Shown here piece after piece: positions 7,726-10,163 of a DNA stretch of 10,163 nucleotides. Where the stretch lies: assembly GCA_026708165.1 (NCBI GenBank), contig JAPOVO010000293.1:1-10163 (forward strand), given 5' to 3'. Origin of the DNA: Chloroflexota bacterium. GTDB taxonomy: Bacteria; Chloroflexota; UBA11872; VXNJ01. The notes below the pieces were generated by a model that was given only the letters and a program-made list of their open reading frames with translations, ran no database searches and was not told where the DNA came from. The number at the start of each line of letters is the position of its first letter. Within the stretch, counting starts at the first letter, position 1. Made by a program: the position numbers and the translations under genes.

Positions 7726-9137
7726 TGGGTAAGACGCTGCTCGAAAAAGTCTGGGACCTGCACACCGTAAGGGAGCTGCCGTCGGGACAGACGCAGCTTT
7801 TCATGGGGCTGCACCTGGTGCACGAAGTCACCAGCCCGCAGGCGTTCCAGATGCTCCGCGAACGCGACCTTTCAGTGCGATACCCGGAACGGACTTTCGC
7901 CACGGCGGACCACATCATCCCCACGGACAGCCGGCAGCGGCCATACGCTGACGCGATGGCGGAGGAGATGTTCGTTCACATCGAGCGGAACTCCGTCGAC
8001 TTCGGCCTCGAATTCTTCGACGAGTCGACGGGACGCCAGGGAATCGTGCACGTTATCGGCCCCGAGTTGGGTCTGACTCAGCCGGGAATGACCATCGCCT
8101 GCGGCGACAGCCACACCAGCACGCACGGGGCGTTCGGCGCGGTTGCCATCGGCATAGGCACGTCGCAGATTCGCGACGTATTGGCGAGCGGCTGTCTGGC
8201 CATCGACCCTCTCAAGGTCAGGCGCATCGATGTTTCCGGGTCGCTGGGCCGGGGCGTGTACGCCAAGGACGTAATCCTGCACATAATCGGGCATCTGGGC
8301 GTGCACGGCGGCGTGGGGTACGCCTACGAGTACGGCGGCGACGTGTTCGACGCGTTCTCGATGGAAGAGCGCATGACCGTCTGCAACATGTCGATCGAAG
8401 GCGGCGCGCGCGTCGGCTACGTGAACCCCGATCAGACGACTTACGACTACATTCGCGGCCGTGAGTTCGCGCCCAAGGGCGCCGAGTTCGACCGCGCCGT
8501 CGAGTGGTGGGAGACCATGAAGAGCGATGACGACGCCAACTACGACTCGGTCGTGGACATCGATGGCGCGGATATCGAGCCGATGGTCACCTGGGGAATC
8601 AATCCGGGACAGGTCGCCGGCGTAGGCGAGAAGCTGCCCGACCCCGATTCGCTCGAAGGCGCGCAGCGCGCCTCGGTCGAAGAGGCGCTCGCGTTCATGA
8701 AGCTCCGACCCGGAGCCGCCATCGCCGAGACGCCTATCGACGTGGCGTTCATTGGCTCCTGCACCAACTCCCGGATCTCCGATCTTCGCGAGGCCGCGAA
8801 GGTGGCGGCGGGCGGCAGGGTCGCCAAGAACGTCAAGGCGCTGGTGGTGCCCGGATCGCAGCAGGTGCTCAAGCAGGCCGAGGCCGAGGGACTTCACGAG
8901 ACCTTCCTGGCCGCCGGATTCGAATGGCGGCAGGCGGGCTGCTCGATGTGCCTGGCGATGAACCCCGACAAGCTCGTCGGCGATCAGATCTGCGCTTCGT
9001 CCAGCAACCGCAACTTCAAGGGGCGGCAGGGCAGCCCCACCGGGCGCACGCTGCTGATGAGTCCGGCCATGGTCGCGGCGGCCGCGCCGGCCGGCGAGGT
9101 CGTGGACGTTAGAACCGTCAGCCGGCCCACCGCATAG
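7725..9137 (+). CDS. leuC: 3-Isopropylmalate dehydratase, large subunit
   Basis: With LeuD this aconitase-family enzyme isomerises 2-isopropylmalate to 3-isopropylmalate through a [4Fe-4S] cluster. The 470-residue length fits bacterial LeuC. Cluster cysteines are C346 in GSCTNSR and C406 and C409 in AGCSMCLAM. Other family motifs are DHIIPT (62-67), [21 protein letters not shown] (from 126), and [12 protein letters not shown] near the C-terminus. ATG 7725 overlaps the leuA stop (TGATG), with AGGAG at 7710-7714 about 10 nt upstream, so translation is probably coupled. leuD follows after 12 bp. The small-subunit domain is encoded separately, as in the usual bacterial LeuC/LeuD pair. Confidence 0.97.
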   Translation: MGKTLLEKVWDLHTVRELPSGQTQLFMGLHLVHEVTSPQAFQMLRERDLSVRYPERTFATADHIIPTDSRQRPYADAMAEEMFVHIERNSVDFGLEFFDESTGRQGIVHVIGPELGLTQPGMTIACGDSHTSTHGAFGAVAIGIGTSQIRDVLASGCLAIDPLKVRRIDVSGSLGRGVYAKDVILHIIGHLGVHGGVGYAYEYGGDVFDAFSMEERMTVCNMSIEGGARVGYVNPDQTTYDYIRGREFAPKGAEFDRAVEWWETMKSDDDANYDSVVDIDGADIEPMVTWGINPGQVAGVGEKLPDPDSLEGAQRASVEEALAFMKLRPGAAIAETPIDVAFIGSCTNSRISDLREAAKVAAGGRVAKNVKALVVPGSQQVLKQAEAEGLHETFLAAGFEWRQAGCSMCLAMNPDKLVGDQICASSSNRNFKGRQGSPTGRTLLMSPAMVAAAAPAGEVVDVRTVSRPTA

Positions 9138-9149
9138 GGCGTTGAAAAC

Positions 9150-9758
9150 ATGACAACCGACATGCGAGTAATTGAAATCACCGGAACCGCTATCCCGCTG
9201 CGGGGCAACGATATCGACACCGACCGGGTCATCCCGGCACGCTATCTCCGCGCGGTCACGTTCGACGGCCTCGGCGAGCACGTGTTCGAGGACGACCGGA
9301 AGGCGTCGGAGGGAGCGCACCCGTTTGATAATCCGCGCTACGCCGGGGCGAGCGTCCTCGTGGTCAACAGCAACTTCGGATCGGGGTCATCTCGGGAGCA
9401 CGCTCCGCAGGCGCTCCTTCGCTGGGGAATCAAGGCCGTCGTAGGCGAGAGCTTCGCGGAGATCTTCTTCGGAAACTGCTACACGCTCGGGATCGTCTGC
9501 GCGGCGGTTTCGAGGGACGATGCCGCCGAGATTCAGAATGCGGTCGAGGCCGACCCGACTATGGAATTCACGGTGGATGTCGATAGCCGCACGCTTGGCT
9601 CCGGGAGCCGGCAGTGGCCGCTGAGCATTCCGGACGCTGTCCGCGACGGGCTTGTCTCGGGTACCTGGGACGCCATCGGCGAGCTAGTGGGAAACCCGGC
9701 GGAAGTCCGGCGGGTCCACGACAGCCTTCCCTACGTCCGCGGCTTCGGCGCCGACTAG
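9150..9758 (+). CDS. leuD: 3-Isopropylmalate dehydratase, small subunit
   Basis: LeuD supplies the swivelling substrate-recognition domain of isopropylmalate isomerase. The 202-residue protein has NDIDTD (20-25), the FGSGSSREHAPQAL loop (76-89) that contacts substrate, and SFAEIFFGNC (101-110), all diagnostic of the family. Its length fits the longer bacterial LeuD type. The chosen ATG at 9150 has a modest AGGG 10 nt upstream, which overlaps the leuC stop. A second ATG at 9162, starting MRVIEITG, is an equally possible start and would shorten the protein by four residues. Confidence 0.96.
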   Translation: MTTDMRVIEITGTAIPLRGNDIDTDRVIPARYLRAVTFDGLGEHVFEDDRKASEGAHPFDNPRYAGASVLVVNSNFGSGSSREHAPQALLRWGIKAVVGESFAEIFFGNCYTLGIVCAAVSRDDAAEIQNAVEADPTMEFTVDVDSRTLGSGSRQWPLSIPDAVRDGLVSGTWDAIGELVGNPAEVRRVHDSLPYVRGFGAD

Positions 9759-9821
9759 CCGTCCCGCTGTGAACAAACCCGCTGAGCCGCCCTTGGAGCG
9801 GCGCGCACGAAAGGCACGGAC

Positions 9822-10163
9822 ATGTATCGAATCGCCATAATTCCAGGTGACGGCACAGGCCCCGAAGTGGCGGTCGAGGCTCTAAAGACTCTCGAGGCCG
9901 CGGCCGCCGCCAGTGGATTCAATTACGAAGCGGTCCATCTCGATCTCGGCGGAGACCGCTACCTGCGGACTGGTGAGACACTGCCCGAAGGAGCCTTGGA
10001 CGAGCTGCGGTCGTTCGACGCGATATGGCTGGGAGCCATAGGACATCCGGACGTCGAGCCGGGGATCCTGGAGAAGGGCATCCTGCTGCGCATCCGCTTC
10101 GAGCTCGATCAGTACATCAACCTGCGCCCGGTCAAGCTGTATCCGGGCGTCGACTGTCCGCTC
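9822..10163 (+). CDS. leuB: 3-Isopropylmalate dehydrogenase, N-terminal part (runs off the window)
   Basis: The first 114 codons of a beta-decarboxylating dehydrogenase are present and still open at the window edge. LeuB oxidises and decarboxylates 3-isopropylmalate to 2-ketoisocaproate using NAD+. The start IAIIPGDGTGPEV and the substrate-binding segment LLRIRFELDQYINLRPVKLYPG (88-109) are characteristic. Where many LeuB proteins have a GGPKWD-type motif, this one has GHPDV (75-79), a form shared with other members such as tartrate dehydrogenase-like proteins. Position directly after leuD strongly favours LeuB. GAAAGG (9809-9814) lies 7 nt before the ATG. The 63-bp gap from leuD holds a small GCCGC/GCGGC hairpin (9786-9802) without a T-tract, so no terminator separates the genes. 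Confidence 0.88.
   Translation, partial: MYRIAIIPGDGTGPEVAVEALKTLEAAAAASGFNYEAVHLDLGGDRYLRTGETLPEGALDELRSFDAIWLGAIGHPDVEPGILEKGILLRIRFELDQYINLRPVKLYPGVDCPL

Noticed and set aside
7872..9320. A 482-codon open frame on the minus strand opposite leuC and leuD
   Set aside because: It runs across two well-supported genes and their junction and has no family motif. It is a by-product of high GC at third codon positions.

Overview
This GC-rich window holds most of a single-strand operon for branched-chain amino acid synthesis. In order on the + strand it carries ilvB, ilvN, ilvC, leuA, leuC, leuD and the 5' part of leuB. A long regulatory leader with a T-box riboswitch precedes the operon, and a gene for a LonB-type AAA+ ATPase lies upstream of that. 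T-boxes occur mainly in Firmicutes, Actinobacteria, Chloroflexota, Deinococcus-Thermus and some deltaproteobacteria. The high GC, compact ilvBNC-leuACDB order, T-box and archaeal-type LonB-like protein together suggest a Chloroflexota bacterium, perhaps Dehalococcoidia/SAR202-like. That placement is inference from general knowledge and was not tested.

Layout. Bases 1-87 may be the tail of an upstream gene. From 298, with coding-looking sequence back to about 88, to 2061 lies a membrane-anchored LonB-like AAA+ ATPase. It has a helical N-terminal region and stops where the Lon peptidase domain should begin. Bases 2062-2772 hold no convincing gene: a sigma70-like promoter (2123-2152), a complete T-box leader (about 2215-2447) with a CUC (Leu) specifier and an intrinsic terminator, then about 325 nt of hairpin-rich leader of unknown role. 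The biosynthetic genes follow with tight spacing: ilvB/ilvN and leuA/leuC overlap, and ilvN/ilvC and leuC/leuD are 4 and 12 bp apart. The two larger gaps are 6001-6159 (ilvC-leuA), filled by an 83-bp palindromic element that can fold as a three-way junction, and 9759-9821 (leuD-leuB).

How it works together. IlvBN makes acetolactate (or acetohydroxybutyrate) and IlvC converts it to the dihydroxy acid. The dihydroxyacid dehydratase (ilvD) and transaminase (ilvE) are not in the window. 2-Ketoisovalerate is then taken by LeuA, LeuCD and LeuB to 2-ketoisocaproate, the leucine precursor. Transcription is expected to read into the operon when uncharged tRNA-Leu binds the T-box. IlvN and the LeuA C-terminal domain carry the usual feedback-regulatory folds.

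The biosynthetic genes look intact and ordinary. The parts worth a second look are the unusual nesting of antiterminator and terminator in the T-box, the unexplained structured leader after it, the ilvC-leuA palindromic element, and the peptidase-less LonB-like protein with its unresolved start.
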